Below are positions 7,938 through 16,878 of a stretch of 42,741 bases of DNA, piece after piece. A model generated the notes under the pieces. The model ran no database searches and was not told where the DNA came from. It saw only the letters and a program-made list of their open reading frames with translations. Source of the DNA: an uncultured Granulosicoccaceae bacterium (GTDB taxonomy: Bacteria; Pseudomonadota; Gammaproteobacteria; Granulosicoccales; Granulosicoccaceae); contig CALHCI010000174.1 of assembly GCA_937931165.1 (NCBI GenBank), forward strand, positions 1 through 42,741. Reading direction: 5' to 3'. The number at the start of each line of letters is the position of its first letter. Position 1 is the first letter of the stretch. The position numbers and the translations under genes are program-made.

Positions 7938-8938
7938 CCTATGCGCTGTCCGTCGTGATCGAAAAGATGCAGGTGATTGAGATCCGGGGTGATGCTGACT
8001 CTGGCGCCGTAGTCGAGATCGAGCTCGCCGTCTGCGCGCACCGTGAGGGTAGGTTCAAAGTCATCGCACTGGACATGCAGGAAAGTATCAGAGCCAAGAT
8101 GTTCGGATACACCGACAACCCCCTGCCATCCGTTGCCGTCGGTCGACACGGTTAGATGTTCCGGTCGTATGCCGATGGTATGTGCGTTATAGCGGGCTGC
8201 TTCGCTGCCTTCAAGCAAATTCATTTTCGGACTGCCAATGAAGCCTGCAACAAACTTATTGCGCGGACTGCGGTAGAGCTCAAGCGGACTACCGACTTGT
8301 TCAATCACACCCGCCTGTAGCACGACGATCTTGTCGGCCATTGTCATTGCTTCGACCTGATCATGGGTAACGTAAATCATGGTGGTAGCAAGGCGCTTGT
8401 GCAGTTCGCTGATTTCAAGGCGCATGCCCACACGCAAGGCAGCGTCGAGGTTGGACAACGGCTCATCAAACAGAAATGCCTCTGGCTCACGCACAATGGC
8501 CCGCCCGATAGCGACGCGCTGGCGCTGACCACCGGAGAGCTGGCCCGGACGGCGATCAAGGTAGTCGGTCAGGTTAAGTACACTGGCAGCATCTTCAACC
8601 CGTTGCTTGATTTCGGATTTATCGAGCTTTGCCATGCGTAGCGGGAATGCGATGTTTTTTCGCACTGACATATGCGGGTAAAGCGCATACGATTGAAACA
8701 CCATAGCAAGCCCGCGTTTTGCAGGTGGTACTGCAGTGGCGTCTTCGCCGTTGATTTTTACAACGCCACCACTGACGTCTTCAAGCCCTGCAATCAGCCG
8801 CAGCAGGGTAGATTTGCCGCAACCGGATGGGCCGACAAATACGGCAAATTCACCTTCTTCGATGGTGAGGTCGAGTGGCGGAATCACTTCGGTAGTGCCA
8901 AAGCTCTTCGACACTTTATCAAGAACAATGCGTCCCAT
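7934..8938 (-). CDS. smoK: Polyol ABC importer ATPase (MalK/UgpC-like)
   Basis: 334 residues of the CUT1 sugar-importer ATPase type. Walker [10 protein letters not shown] 36-44, [13 protein letters not shown]-loop region 81-92, signature LSGGQ 134-138, Walker B FLFDEP 155-160 and switch His192 are intact. After about residue 235 a C-terminal MalK-like regulatory (OB/TOBE) domain begins; IGIRPEHL is its usual motif. It should power the SmoF/SmoG permease pair. An AGGAAG precedes ATG 8938. It is 79% the size-matched twin of the ATPase at 18296-19333 by motif layout, but the C-terminal domains differ more than the nucleotide-binding domains. Confidence 0.88.
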   Translation of the reverse strand: MGRIVLDKVSKSFGTTEVIPPLDLTIEEGEFAVFVGPSGCGKSTLLRLIAGLEDVSGGVVKINGEDATAVPPAKRGLAMVFQSYALYPHMSVRKNIAFPLRMAKLDKSEIKQRVEDAASVLNLTDYLDRRPGQLSGGQRQRVAIGRAIVREPEAFLFDEPLSNLDAALRVGMRLEISELHKRLATTMIYVTHDQVEAMTMADKIVVLQAGVIEQVGSPLELYRSPRNKFVAGFIGSPKMNLLEGSEAARYNAHTIGIRPEHLTVSTDGNGWQGVVGVSEHLGSDTFLHVQCDDFEPTLTVRADGELDLDYGARVSITPDLNHLHLFDHDGQRIG

Positions 8939-8946
8939 GAGTCTTC

Positions 8947-9777
8947 CTATTTTACCGCGCCGAATGTCAGGCCACGTACCAGTTGCTTCTGGCTAAACCA
9001 GCCGAGGATCAGTATCGGGGCGATGGCCATGGTAGAGGCGGCACTGAGTTTTGCGTAGAAGAGGCCTTCAGGGCTTGAGTAGCTTGCGATAAACGCAGTT
9101 AACGGTGCTGCTTTTGCGGCAGTCAGGTTGAGTGTCCAGAATGCTTCGTTCCACGCAAGGATAACGTTAAGCAGCACGGTAGAGGCAATGCCCGGTATTG
9201 CCATTGGGGTAAGCACGTGAAGAATTTCATCTTTTAAACCGGCACCGTCCATACGTGCAGCCTCGAGGATCTCACCGGGTATCTCACGAAAGTACGTGTA
9301 TAACATCCAGACGATGATGGGCAGGTTGATAAGCATCAGGATGATGGTCAGGCCGAGTCGACTATCAAGTAATTTGAGCTGAATAAACAACAGATAGATC
9401 GGGTAGAGCACGCCAACGGCAGGTAGCATTTTGGTAGACAACATCCACAGCAGAATGTCTTTTGTTCTGCGTGAAGGAATAAACGCCATTGACCATGCGG
9501 CGGGAATAGCGATCAGGACACCGAGGATCGTTGAGCCAATGGCAATGATGACAGAATTCCACAAGTAGCGCGTATAGTTAGAGCGGTCCTGTACGACAGC
9601 ATAGTTTTCCAGTGTCCAGTCAAAAAACAAAAACAATGGCGGATCATTGATCGCCTGTGCTTCGGTTTTAAAGCTGGTGAGAATGGTCCACAGTATAGGA
9701 AAGAATATTAATAACCCGATCAGCCATGCCAGCAGGGTGTTAAAAACTTTGCGTTGTGTTGTGACAGATCGAGCCAT
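8947..9777 (-). CDS. smoG: Polyol ABC importer permease, MalG-like
   Basis: 276 residues with six predicted membrane helices, the usual layout for MalG-type permeases of the CUT1 family. The EAA coupling loop reads [12 protein letters not shown] followed by a proline-bearing helix, matching the consensus EAA-x3-G. The N-terminal [18 protein letters not shown] and the segment [20 protein letters not shown] are typical of mannitol/sorbitol importers. It pairs with SmoF as the membrane channel. The gene sits 11 bases after smoF and nine bases before smoK on the same strand. Its paralogue at 15058-15894 shares the same C-terminal [22 protein letters not shown] ending. Confidence 0.87.
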   Translation of the reverse strand: MARSVTTQRKVFNTLLAWLIGLLIFFPILWTILTSFKTEAQAINDPPLFLFFDWTLENYAVVQDRSNYTRYLWNSVIIAIGSTILGVLIAIPAAWSMAFIPSRRTKDILLWMLSTKMLPAVGVLYPIYLLFIQLKLLDSRLGLTIILMLINLPIIVWMLYTYFREIPGEILEAARMDGAGLKDEILHVLTPMAIPGIASTVLLNVILAWNEAFWTLNLTAAKAAPLTAFIASYSSPEGLFYAKLSAASTMAIAPILILGWFSQKQLVRGLTFGAVK

Positions 9778-9788
9778 GGTTCAGTGCG

Positions 9789-10655
9789 TCAGGTATCCAG
9801 GCTCTTGCCAACAATGCGCATCAGAAAAATGGCAACAATATTGGCGAGAATAATGGCATAGACACCTCCGGCAGAGCCGAGGCCGACATTCTGACTTTCC
9901 AGTACACGCTGATAAATCAGGTAGGTCAGGGTGCGAGTGCCGAATGATCCGGCAGTGGTGACAAAGATTTCTGCAAATATCGACAGCAGAAAAATAGTCT
10001 GGATCAAAATGACCACCGCAATAGCCCGAGACAGATGCGGCAGAATGATATAGGTAAATCGTTTCAGCGGTGGGGCTCCATCCATCTCCGCTGCTTCGAG
10101 TTGCTCGCGATCAAGTGATTGAATGGCAGTGAGTAAAATAAGCGTGGCAAATGGCAGCCATTGCCAGCTTGTGATCATGATGATCGATTGCAGGCTTGCA
10201 TGACTCAGCCATTCAACAGGTGTCGCGCCGAAGAACTTCCACAGGTGTGCCAGCAATCCGTTTACCGGATCCATAAACATGTTTTTCCACACCAGTCCGG
10301 ATACGGTAGGCATGACAAAAAACGGTGCTATGACCAGTACGCGAACGATGCCCTGACCCCACATCGGTTGATCGAGCAGTAACGCGAGTAACACACCCAG
10401 CACCACGGTAATGACCAGTACGCCACCAACAATGATCAGTGTTGCTTGTACGCTTGGTAGAAATGCGCTTGAGCTGATAAACCTGGTGTAGTTGTCGAAT
10501 CCTGTCCAGCCAAGATCACCACCGCGCAGTGGCAGGTACTTTTTAAACGAAAAGTATAACGTCATGGTCAGGGGGATCAGCATCCAGCCTAACAATACAA
10601 TTACTGCGGGCGCCATCATCATTCGTGCGGCAGATCTGGAATGGTGTGTCGCCAT
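9789..10655 (-). CDS. smoF: Polyol ABC importer permease, MalF-like
   Basis: 288 residues, about six membrane helices. The EAA loop is present as EQLEAAEMDGAPPLKRF followed by ILPHL. Length is normal for short MalF-type permeases without an extra periplasmic domain. It would dimerise with SmoG. ATG 10655 has GAGG about eleven bases upstream. Unlike the rest of this tightly packed operon, it is separated from the binding-protein gene by 124 bases that contain a strong GC hairpin, so permease expression is probably set lower than that of the binding protein. Confidence 0.87.
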   Translation of the reverse strand: MATHHSRSAARMMMAPAVIVLLGWMLIPLTMTLYFSFKKYLPLRGGDLGWTGFDNYTRFISSSAFLPSVQATLIIVGGVLVITVVLGVLLALLLDQPMWGQGIVRVLVIAPFFVMPTVSGLVWKNMFMDPVNGLLAHLWKFFGATPVEWLSHASLQSIIMITSWQWLPFATLILLTAIQSLDREQLEAAEMDGAPPLKRFTYIILPHLSRAIAVVILIQTIFLLSIFAEIFVTTAGSFGTRTLTYLIYQRVLESQNVGLGSAGGVYAIILANIVAIFLMRIVGKSLDT

Positions 10656-10713
10656 GCGGTGTGATCCTCAATAGAGGAGTTGTGATCCTGATGAGACTAA
10701 ACAGTTTATGATA

Positions 10714-10748
10714 GCGCGAAAAGCGCGGGGGACAACCTGTGCCCCCCG
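10714..10748 (-). terminator. Double hairpin between smoE and smoF (partial terminator or processing site)
   Basis: CGGGGG (10726-10731) pairs with CCCCCG (10743-10748); ACA/TGT just inside can extend the stem with one bulge. On the leftward transcript this is followed at once by GCGC-TTTTC-GCGC (10714-10726). The short T run suits incomplete termination or 3'-end protection of the smoE message rather than a full stop. Confidence 0.45.
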
Positions 10749-10779
10749 TACTTTTTACACAGCAACAATACTTATCTGC

Positions 10780-12081
10780 CTAGTAGCCGGCAGCTTCCAT
10801 TTCTTCTGCGGTTAGCTGCTGTACATTGGCCAGTGCTTCTTCAACGGTTTGCTGTCCAGCAAGCATCGCCGAGAATTCCTGACCTGCTGCAGTGCCTATA
10901 CCCTGCCATTCCGGAATGGCAACATATTGAATGCCGACATAGGGAACGTCTCCGACTGTCGGGTCGTTGGGGTCCGCGGCATTGATTGAGTCGAGCGTCA
11001 TTTTGGCAAATGGTATCTGAGAATACTCAGGGTTTTCATACAGTGAGGTTCGGCTGCCCGGTGGCACGTTAGCCCAGCCTTCTTTTTCTGCAACCAGTGC
11101 CAGATAATCTTTTGAGGTTGCCCATTCAATAAACTGTTTTGCGGCTTCTTCCTTTTGAGTGCCGGCCGGAATGCCGAGTGCCCATGCCCACAACCAGTTT
11201 GAGCGTTTACCTAAACCGGTGTCGGGCGCCAGAGCAAACCCGACTTTGTCTGCAACAGTTGAATCGTTAGGGTTGGTGACAAAAGATGCCGCCACTGTTG
11301 CGTCGATCCACATGCCGCATTTGCCTTGCTGAAATAAAGACAGGTTCTCATTAAACCCGTTAGTCGACGCACCGGGAGGGCCGTAGTTAGTCAGCAGGTT
11401 ATAATAAAAAGATACTGCTTCTTTCCACTCTGCGGAGTCGACCTGAGGTGTCCAGTTTTCATCAAACCAGCGTGCACCGAATGAGTTAGCAACGGTAGTG
11501 ATAAACGCCATGTTTTCACCCCAGCCGGCTTTACCACGCAGACAAACACCGTAGATTTCGTTGTCTTTGTCGGTCATCGCTGCGGCCGCCGCTTCTACCT
11601 CTTGCCAGGTGGGTGCTTCGGGCATTTCCATACCGGCAGATTCCATGAGATCTGTGCGATACATGATCATTGAGCTTTCGCCGTAAAACGGAGCTGCGTA
11701 TAGCGTTCCGTCGTGGGACAGGCCGCCACGCATGGCTGGCAGAATATCGTCTGTGTCGTAGCTTGCAGGCATATCGTTCAGGCTGACAAGCCATCCGTTA
11801 GCACCCCAGATCGGTGTTTCGTACATGCCGATGGTCAGGATATCGAACGTACCGCCTTTAGTGGTGATGTCGGTGGTTACACGCTGACGCAGTACATTTT
11901 CTTCGAGGGTTACCCACTCGACGGAGTGGCCGGTTTTGGCAGTGAAGTGCTGGGTTAGCCCCTGCATGCGGATCATGTCGCCGTTGTTGACCGTGGCAAT
12001 GGTCAGGATGTCAGCGGATGCCGTACCTGCCGCCAACAGTGATGCAGCGAGTGCTGTTCGAAGTGTTTTCGTGGGAAGCAT
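10780..12081 (-). CDS. smoE: Polyol ABC importer periplasmic binding protein (sorbitol/mannitol)
   Basis: 433 residues. A signal peptide with a hydrophobic Ala/Leu core ends at an ASA-D site near residue 23, so the protein is periplasmic. The mature protein is a MalE-like family 1 solute-binding protein: DILTIATVNNGDMIRMQ at the start, the TLYAAPFYGESSMIMYR hinge segment and YGVCLRGKAGWGENMAF are hallmarks of mannitol/sorbitol binding proteins. ATG 12081 is preceded by a textbook GGAGGAAACA; the upstream ATG 12093 overlaps that Shine-Dalgarno and is rejected. It is the first gene of the smoEFGKS-mtlK operon and a clear paralogue of the divergent binding-protein gene at 12639. Confidence 0.88.
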   Translation of the reverse strand: MLPTKTLRTALAASLLAAGTASADILTIATVNNGDMIRMQGLTQHFTAKTGHSVEWVTLEENVLRQRVTTDITTKGGTFDILTIGMYETPIWGANGWLVSLNDMPASYDTDDILPAMRGGLSHDGTLYAAPFYGESSMIMYRTDLMESAGMEMPEAPTWQEVEAAAAAMTDKDNEIYGVCLRGKAGWGENMAFITTVANSFGARWFDENWTPQVDSAEWKEAVSFYYNLLTNYGPPGASTNGFNENLSLFQQGKCGMWIDATVAASFVTNPNDSTVADKVGFALAPDTGLGKRSNWLWAWALGIPAGTQKEEAAKQFIEWATSKDYLALVAEKEGWANVPPGSRTSLYENPEYSQIPFAKMTLDSINAADPNDPTVGDVPYVGIQYVAIPEWQGIGTAAGQEFSAMLAGQQTVEEALANVQQLTAEEMEAAGY

Positions 12082-12125
12082 TGTTTCCTCCATAAAATGA
12101 CAATGAGTCGTGAAATAGCCCGTCG

Positions 12126-12155
12126 AGTAAACAATGTTTTGTTACACGTCGTCAA
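12126..12155 (-). promoter_or_regulatory. Candidate smoE promoter with palindrome in the spacer
   Basis: Read leftward: TTGACG (12155-12150), 18-base spacer, TTTACT (12131-12126). The -10 match is poor. AAACA-A-TGTTT (12129-12139) covers the -10 side of the spacer, a place where a bound protein would control the promoter. Confidence 0.3.
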
Positions 12156-12510
12156 GTTTGGTAAACACACGATGACCCCGACTTGCGGGATTTCGGGCCC
12201 GGGTGTGAACTGCCAAAAACCGCTGTTTGCTGTTCAGCTTGCAGGTGGTCCGTGGTCTTAAAGTAATTCGTAACACCAGCATTTGGGTGTGGTGTTTTTG
12301 CAGCCGGTCCAAAAAATTGACGTGAAATTCCGGTTGAAACATGCTGAGCTTTGGCTAAGCTCTTCGTCCGGTAAATGATTGGTTCGTATCATATCCCTGC
12401 ATTTTTGCGGGTGCCCGCGACATACTGATCAGCTTTGGAATGATAAGCTATCCCACCATTCTTCAAGGCTATTATGTAAAGATTTTGATACGTACCGTCA
12501 TTTCTTGATA

Positions 12511-12540
12511 TTGAGAAAGGTACGCAGCCAATGATAAAAT
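12511..12540 (+). promoter_or_regulatory. Candidate promoter of the rightward polyol operon
   Basis: TTGAGA (12511-12516), 18-base spacer, TAAAAT (12535-12540), giving a leader of about 90 bases before ATG 12639. The right half of a CGTACC/GGTACG inverted pair overlaps the spacer, as expected of an activator or repressor site. Confidence 0.35.
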
Positions 12541-12638
12541 TGTATGTGAATTTGTTGGTTTCGTATTTGCGGCAGAGCAGCACAATTAGGCAAAGTGCGC
12601 TGGCGTGACAACGAACCATTGGTTTCTGAGGAGAAAAA

Positions 12639-13922
12639 ATGAACGTACTACGTAAAACGGCTCTCACACTGGCACTGGGAGTCGCTACAGCGACTACTGC
12701 GTCTGCACAAGAGCTAACAATCGCGATCGTGAATAACGGTCATATGATCAACATGCAGAAAGTTGCAGAAGCTTACACCGAAGATACCGGTGTGAAGCTG
12801 AACTGGGTTTCTCTTGAAGAAGGCGTACTGCGCGAGCAGGTCACTTCTGATACAGCGACTGGTGGCGGCCAATACGACATCATCAACATCGGTATGCAGG
12901 AAGCGCCTATCTGGGGTGCAGCCGGCTGGATTGAAGCACTTGAGTTCGGTGAAGATTACGATGTCGACGATATGCTGCCGGCAATTCGCAATGGCCTTTC
13001 ACACGAAGGGACTCTGTACGCAGCGCCGTTCTATGGCGAATCTTCAATGGTTATGTACCGTAAAGATTTGACTGACGCAGCGGGCGTATCAATTGCTGAC
13101 AACGATTCATGGGACAACATCAAAGCTGCTGCAGCGGCAATCCATGACCCTGACAATGGCGTTTACGGTGCATGCTTGCGCGGTAAGCCAGGTTGGGGTG
13201 ACAACATGGCTTTCATCACTACTGTTGTAAATTCTTTCGGTGGTGCCTGGTTCGACGCTGACATGAAGCCGAAGCTTGATTCAGCTGAGTGGAAAGATGC
13301 AATCAACTTCTACGTTGATCTGCTGGGTAACTACGGTCCTCCAGGGTCTGAAGGTAACTCTTTCAACGAAATCCTCGCACTTTACAACGAAGGCAAGTGT
13401 GGCATGTGGATTGACGCGACCATCGCTGCTTCATTCCTTGAAGTTGATGGCGTTGCATACGCACAGTCTCCAAACGCGGGTAACCCTGTAGGCGCTAACT
13501 GGCTTTGGGCCTGGGCAATGGCAGTTCCTGCTGGCTCGCCTAACGCCGAAGAGTCTATGAAGTTCATCGAGTGGGCAACTTCAAAAGACTACATCAAGGC
13601 TGTCGGTAATCACCCTGACTTTGGCTGGGGATCAGTTCCAACTGGTACTCGTTCTTCGACTTACGCAATTCCAGAGTTCAAGGCAGAAGCAGGTTTCGCT
13701 GCAGCTGAAATGGCGGCAATCGAATCAGCAGCTCCTGAAGCAACAGATCTGAAACCTTATGTTGGCGTTCAGTTTGCTGCAATTCCTGAGTTCCCTGAAG
13801 TAGGTAGTGCCGTTGCACAGGAAATGGCAGCAGCGCTTTCTGGTGCTAAGTCAGTTGAAGATGCACTGGCTGCTTCGCAAGAAGCTGCTGACGCAATTAT
13901 GCGTGAAGCAGGCTACTACTAG
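12639..13922 (+). CDS. Polyol ABC importer periplasmic binding protein, second system
   Basis: 427 residues with a cleavable signal (ASA-Q near residue 23). The mature start ELTIAIVNNGHMINMQ, the hinge TLYAAPFYGESSMVMYR and YGACLRGKPGWGDNMAF align without gaps to the smoE product, so both are SmoE/MtlE-type polyol binding proteins that have diverged in the ligand-contact halves. A strong GAGGAGA precedes ATG 12639. It is the first gene of the rightward operon; a terminator-like structure follows, so this gene is likely expressed far more than the permeases. Ligand: mannitol, sorbitol or another hexitol/pentitol, not decidable here. Confidence 0.85.
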   Translation: MNVLRKTALTLALGVATATTASAQELTIAIVNNGHMINMQKVAEAYTEDTGVKLNWVSLEEGVLREQVTSDTATGGGQYDIINIGMQEAPIWGAAGWIEALEFGEDYDVDDMLPAIRNGLSHEGTLYAAPFYGESSMVMYRKDLTDAAGVSIADNDSWDNIKAAAAAIHDPDNGVYGACLRGKPGWGDNMAFITTVVNSFGGAWFDADMKPKLDSAEWKDAINFYVDLLGNYGPPGSEGNSFNEILALYNEGKCGMWIDATIAASFLEVDGVAYAQSPNAGNPVGANWLWAWAMAVPAGSPNAEESMKFIEWATSKDYIKAVGNHPDFGWGSVPTGTRSSTYAIPEFKAEAGFAAAEMAAIESAAPEATDLKPYVGVQFAAIPEFPEVGSAVAQEMAAALSGAKSVEDALAASQEAADAIMREAGYY

Positions 13923-13986
13923 TTCCAGTAATAGCTAGTAGGTAAGACCAAAAGGCTCGGTGGCTTACCCGCCGGGCCTTTTTTTA
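13916..13986 (+). terminator. Terminator with competing anti-terminator stem after the second binding-protein gene
   Basis: Terminator: AAAAGGCTCGG (13950-13960) pairs with CCGGGCCTTTT (13972-13982; one wobble), followed by more Ts. Competing stem: GGTAAG and CCA (13941-13946, 13948-13950) pair with TGG and CTTACC (13961-13969) with one bulged A, and its loop is the terminator's 5' arm. A third pair, CTACTAG/CTAGTAG (13916-13922, 13935-13941), starts in the stop codon region. The two main stems exclude each other, as in an attenuator. Confidence 0.65.
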
Positions 13987-14076
13987 TTTCGGAGGAGTTA
14001 CTGAGTACTACGCTCTCACACCCCCTCTTTGCTCCATTTGATTTAGCTGTTCTATTGTTTTGTAAGGTATAGCGCC

Positions 14077-15015
14077 ATGGCCAAAAGAACGCTTCCCCGC
14101 TTGCTGCAAACGCCGGCGGTTATTCTTCTGCTTGTATGGATGCTCGTTCCACTCGGGCTGACGCTGTACTTTTCTTTTATCCGATATGTTCTAAATAGCC
14201 TGCGCAGGCCTGAATGGACAACGCCGAGTTTTAGTAACTGGCGCGGATTCGGTAACTACGAATATGTTCTGAATGCCAAAGATTTCTGGTTTGCCGTTCA
14301 AAACAGCCTTTTTATAGTTGGCAGTATCCTACTGGTAACAGTCGTGCTGGGGTTGGCACTGGCAATGCTGGTTAATCGCACTTTCCCGGGTCGTGGCATT
14401 GTCCGTGTACTGCTTATCTCCCCTTTCTTCGTGATGCCTGCGGTTAATGCGGTACTGTGGATCAATATGATTCTCGACCCGGTGCTAGGCTTAAACGGTA
14501 TCGCAGTCGAAGGTATCAATGAAATCGTAAGAGGCCTGAGGGACTTTCCGGTACTGGGAGCGTTTTTCTCTCTGTGGCCAGAGTTTGAGCCTGTTTCCTT
14601 TCGAGCAACGCAAACATCGGCCTACGCGGTGATCATGATGGTCACGTGGCAGTGGACACCATTTGCCGTTCTTATTTTTATGACATCGCTTCAATCTGAA
14701 GACGAATCGCAGAAAGAAGCTGCCATTCTCGATGGTGCCAGTGCATGGTCACGCTTTGTGAATCTGACAATTCCGCACCTGGCCAGACCCATAGCCATTG
14801 TGGTGATGATTCAGTCCATTTTTCACCTGGCGCTGTATGCTGAAATCGAAATTGTCAGTCGTGGTAACGGTAATAAGAATCTGCCGTATCTTATTGGTGA
14901 ATTTACGTCCAACAACATCGGGGCTGCGAGCGCCACTGGCATTTTTGCTGTGATACTCGCAAATATTTTAGCGCTCTTTTTATTGCGTATTGTCGGCAAG
15001 AGCTTAATGGATTAA
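14077..15015 (+). CDS. Polyol ABC importer permease, MalF-like, second system
   Basis: 312 residues, about six membrane helices, EAA loop QKEAAILDGASAWSRF then IPHL. It aligns with smoF product throughout (FVMPAVNAVLWINMILDP; VTWQWTPFAVLIFMTSLQS) but carries about 22 extra residues between the DPVLGLNG segment and the next membrane helix, in what should be a periplasmic loop facing the binding protein. The extra block (residues about 150-190) is partly charged and partly hydrophobic. Spacing of 154 bases from the binding-protein gene, containing the attenuator-like structure, sets it apart from the rest of the operon. Confidence 0.85.
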   Translation: MAKRTLPRLLQTPAVILLLVWMLVPLGLTLYFSFIRYVLNSLRRPEWTTPSFSNWRGFGNYEYVLNAKDFWFAVQNSLFIVGSILLVTVVLGLALAMLVNRTFPGRGIVRVLLISPFFVMPAVNAVLWINMILDPVLGLNGIAVEGINEIVRGLRDFPVLGAFFSLWPEFEPVSFRATQTSAYAVIMMVTWQWTPFAVLIFMTSLQSEDESQKEAAILDGASAWSRFVNLTIPHLARPIAIVVMIQSIFHLALYAEIEIVSRGNGNKNLPYLIGEFTSNNIGAASATGIFAVILANILALFLLRIVGKSLMD

Positions 15016-15057
15016 CTGTGGAGTTAATTCTTTTGCAAGCTTTGAGGAGAACTAAAA

Positions 15058-15894
15058 ATGGCAACAATTGATCAAACATCAAAGTTCGGAAAAATCGCGT
15101 GGCCGGTATTGGCCTGGACTGTCGCGCTGATATTTTTCTTTCCAATATTCTGGATGGTTTTTACCAGCTTCAAAACCGATGCTGACGCGGTAAAGCCTGA
15201 GCATCTGTTTTTCTTTACCCCGACGCTCGAGAACTACGCCAACATGACCGAGAACTACGATTATTGGCGCTTTGCCATTAATTCGGTCATCACCGCATCA
15301 TTTGCTACTTTGTTTGCGTTGGTCGTCGGCGTTCCTGCTGCTTATGCGATGGCGTTTAATCCAAGCCGTCATACCAAAGATATTTTAATGTGGATGTTGT
15401 CGACAAAAATGCTGCCGGCAGCGGCGGTTTTGTATCCAATGACATTCCTGACCAAGAATTTCCTGAATATTTTTGATACGCACTTTTTGGTCATTCTGGT
15501 CTTGTGCCTGATCAATCTGCCTATCGTGATTTGGATGTTGTTTACCTACTTTAAAGAGATACCAAAGGAAATTATCGAGGCCGGCAAGATGGACGGTGTC
15601 AGCACCTGGGGTGAGATCAAAGATATTCTCGTGCCTCTGGCATGGGGGGGGATGGCGTCAACTGCTTTGCTTTGTTTTATATTTTGCTGGAATGAAGCCT
15701 ACTGGACAGTGCGCCTGACTACGACAGAGGCGGCGACACTATCAAAGCTAATCGAAGGTAACCGGGCTCCCGAAGGGTTGTTCTTCGGCAGGCTGTCCGC
15801 GGTATCTACAGCGGCGGTAGGGCCGATTGTTGTACTTGGCTGGTTTTGTCAGAAACAGCTTGTGCGTGGTCTGACGTTCGGAGCGGTAAAGTGA
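15058..15894 (+). CDS. Polyol ABC importer permease, MalG-like, second system
   Basis: 278 residues, six predicted helices, close relative of the smoG product: [38 protein letters not shown] and the ending [13 protein letters not shown] are shared. The coupling loop reads EIIEAGKMDGVSTWGEI, so the usual EAA is EAG here. A good GAGGAG lies ahead of ATG 15058. It is 42 bases after its partner permease gene and should form the heterodimeric channel with it. Confidence 0.85.
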   Translation: MATIDQTSKFGKIAWPVLAWTVALIFFFPIFWMVFTSFKTDADAVKPEHLFFFTPTLENYANMTENYDYWRFAINSVITASFATLFALVVGVPAAYAMAFNPSRHTKDILMWMLSTKMLPAAAVLYPMTFLTKNFLNIFDTHFLVILVLCLINLPIVIWMLFTYFKEIPKEIIEAGKMDGVSTWGEIKDILVPLAWGGMASTALLCFIFCWNEAYWTVRLTTTEAATLSKLIEGNRAPEGLFFGRLSAVSTAAVGPIVVLGWFCQKQLVRGLTFGAVK

Positions 15895-15953
15895 ATACCT
15901 GCAGTCGTGCTGATCGCTCTCTGTTTGCAGAAGTAGCAGTCGCATCTGTCTAT

Positions 15954-15977
15954 ACACTGCCTGCCGGAGCGCAGTGT
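15954..15977 (+). promoter_or_regulatory. 7-bp inverted repeat just ahead of the AraC gene
   Basis: ACACTGC (15954-15960) and GCAGTGT (15971-15977) flank a ten-base loop and end eight bases before ATG 15985, next to the TTAGG that would serve as ribosome site. It may be an operator or a translation-limiting hairpin. Confidence 0.3.
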
Positions 15978-15984
15978 TAGGTCT

Positions 15985-16878
15985 ATGTCGATTATCGAGC
16001 CCGAAATAGAAAAGGTTGATCGCAGTACCCGATCAATTCGCTATCTGGAGCACGGCTGGCCGAACGACTTGTGCCGTTGGCATGCACACGAAGAGTACGA
16101 ACTGCATCTGGTAGTTGAAAGTCGTGGTAAGGCTTTCGTTGGTGATTACATTGGTGACTTTAAAGCCGGTGATTTGTTTATGACCGGTCCGAATTTACCG
16201 CATAACTGGATCACCGATCAGGTGTGGTCAAAGCCTATAGACATCAGAGACATGCTTATACAGTTTTCGCACGAGAGTGTAGAAAAGCTTGCAGAGGGAT
16301 TTCCTGAATTTACCCAGGTACTGAAAATGCTTCAGCTTGCACAGTCCGGTATCTACTTTGAAGGCTTTAACCCGACTTTTGCTCGAGGCCACATGGAATC
16401 TATTCGCGACAACACGGGTGTTGAGCGCATATTGGCTTTTATTCGTTTTCTGGTGCGCCTTAACGAGCATGCCGAAAAAGAAACCCTGTCAATGACACGT
16501 CTGATTCAACCGGAAGGTGGCAGCAAGCAGGCACGTATTGCAGAAGTAGTCGACCACATTACTGAACACTACTATGAAGACTGCTCGGTTGCTCAGGCCG
16601 CGCAAATGGCCAACATGACCGAGATTACTTTTAGCAGAAACTTTCAGTCCGTTACCGGGCACAGTTTTATTGATTTCTTAAATCGCATTCGAATTGGTCA
16701 GGCGTGCGGAATGTTGTATGCGTCTGACGATCAAATTACCTCGATAGCACAGGAAGCCGGGTATAGAAATCTGGCAAATTTTAATCGGCATTTCCTGAAA
16801 CTTAGAGGCATGACACCGTCGGAGTATCGCGAAACCGCTCGCAAAGATCTCGCACCGAAGCGAGAGTCCTCGTTATGA
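15985..16878 (+). CDS. AraC-family activator of the polyol operon (MtlR-like)
   Basis: 297 residues. The N-terminal third has the cupin pattern of ligand-sensing AraC proteins: HAHEEYELHLV, then GDLFMTGPNLPHNW. The last hundred residues are the double helix-turn-helix; VAQAAQMANMTEITFSRNFQSV is the first motif and ITSIAQEAGYRNLANFNRHF the second. Such a regulator inside a mannitol ABC operon matches MtlR of Pseudomonas fluorescens in family and setting, where polyol binding turns the operon on. Its stop overlaps the next start (ATGA), so regulator and dehydrogenase are made together. The likely target is the 557-bp divergent spacer. Confidence 0.82.
   Translation: MSIIEPEIEKVDRSTRSIRYLEHGWPNDLCRWHAHEEYELHLVVESRGKAFVGDYIGDFKAGDLFMTGPNLPHNWITDQVWSKPIDIRDMLIQFSHESVEKLAEGFPEFTQVLKMLQLAQSGIYFEGFNPTFARGHMESIRDNTGVERILAFIRFLVRLNEHAEKETLSMTRLIQPEGGSKQARIAEVVDHITEHYYEDCSVAQAAQMANMTEITFSRNFQSVTGHSFIDFLNRIRIGQACGMLYASDDQITSIAQEAGYRNLANFNRHFLKLRGMTPSEYRETARKDLAPKRESSL

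Larger units (their letters stand above)
12082..12638. other. 557-bp divergent control region between the two polyol operons
   Basis: No convincing gene. It holds the leftward smoE promoter candidate (12126-12155), a perfect AAACA-A-TGTTT palindrome (12129-12139), an AACACC/GGTGTT pair followed by Ts (12272-12300), a GAGCTT/AAGCTC pair with a five-base gap (12346-12362), a widely spaced CGTACC/GGTACG pair (12491-12496 and 12519-12524) and a rightward promoter candidate (12511-12540). Binding of the AraC protein encoded at 15985 is the natural expectation, but no clear direct repeat stands out. Confidence 0.5.

Noticed and set aside
12082..12093. Start of smoE at ATG 12093
   Set aside because: That ATG overlaps the GGAGG that serves ATG 12081, and the four extra residues are acidic, which does not suit a signal peptide.
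12142..12342. A 66-residue minus-strand frame in the divergent polyol spacer
   Set aside because: Basic, low-complexity composition, no ribosome site and no family signature; it overlaps the likely smoE promoter region.
12389..12667. A 92-residue minus-strand frame across the second binding-protein start
   Set aside because: It runs through the rightward promoter and the start of the binding-protein gene and has no protein-like motif.
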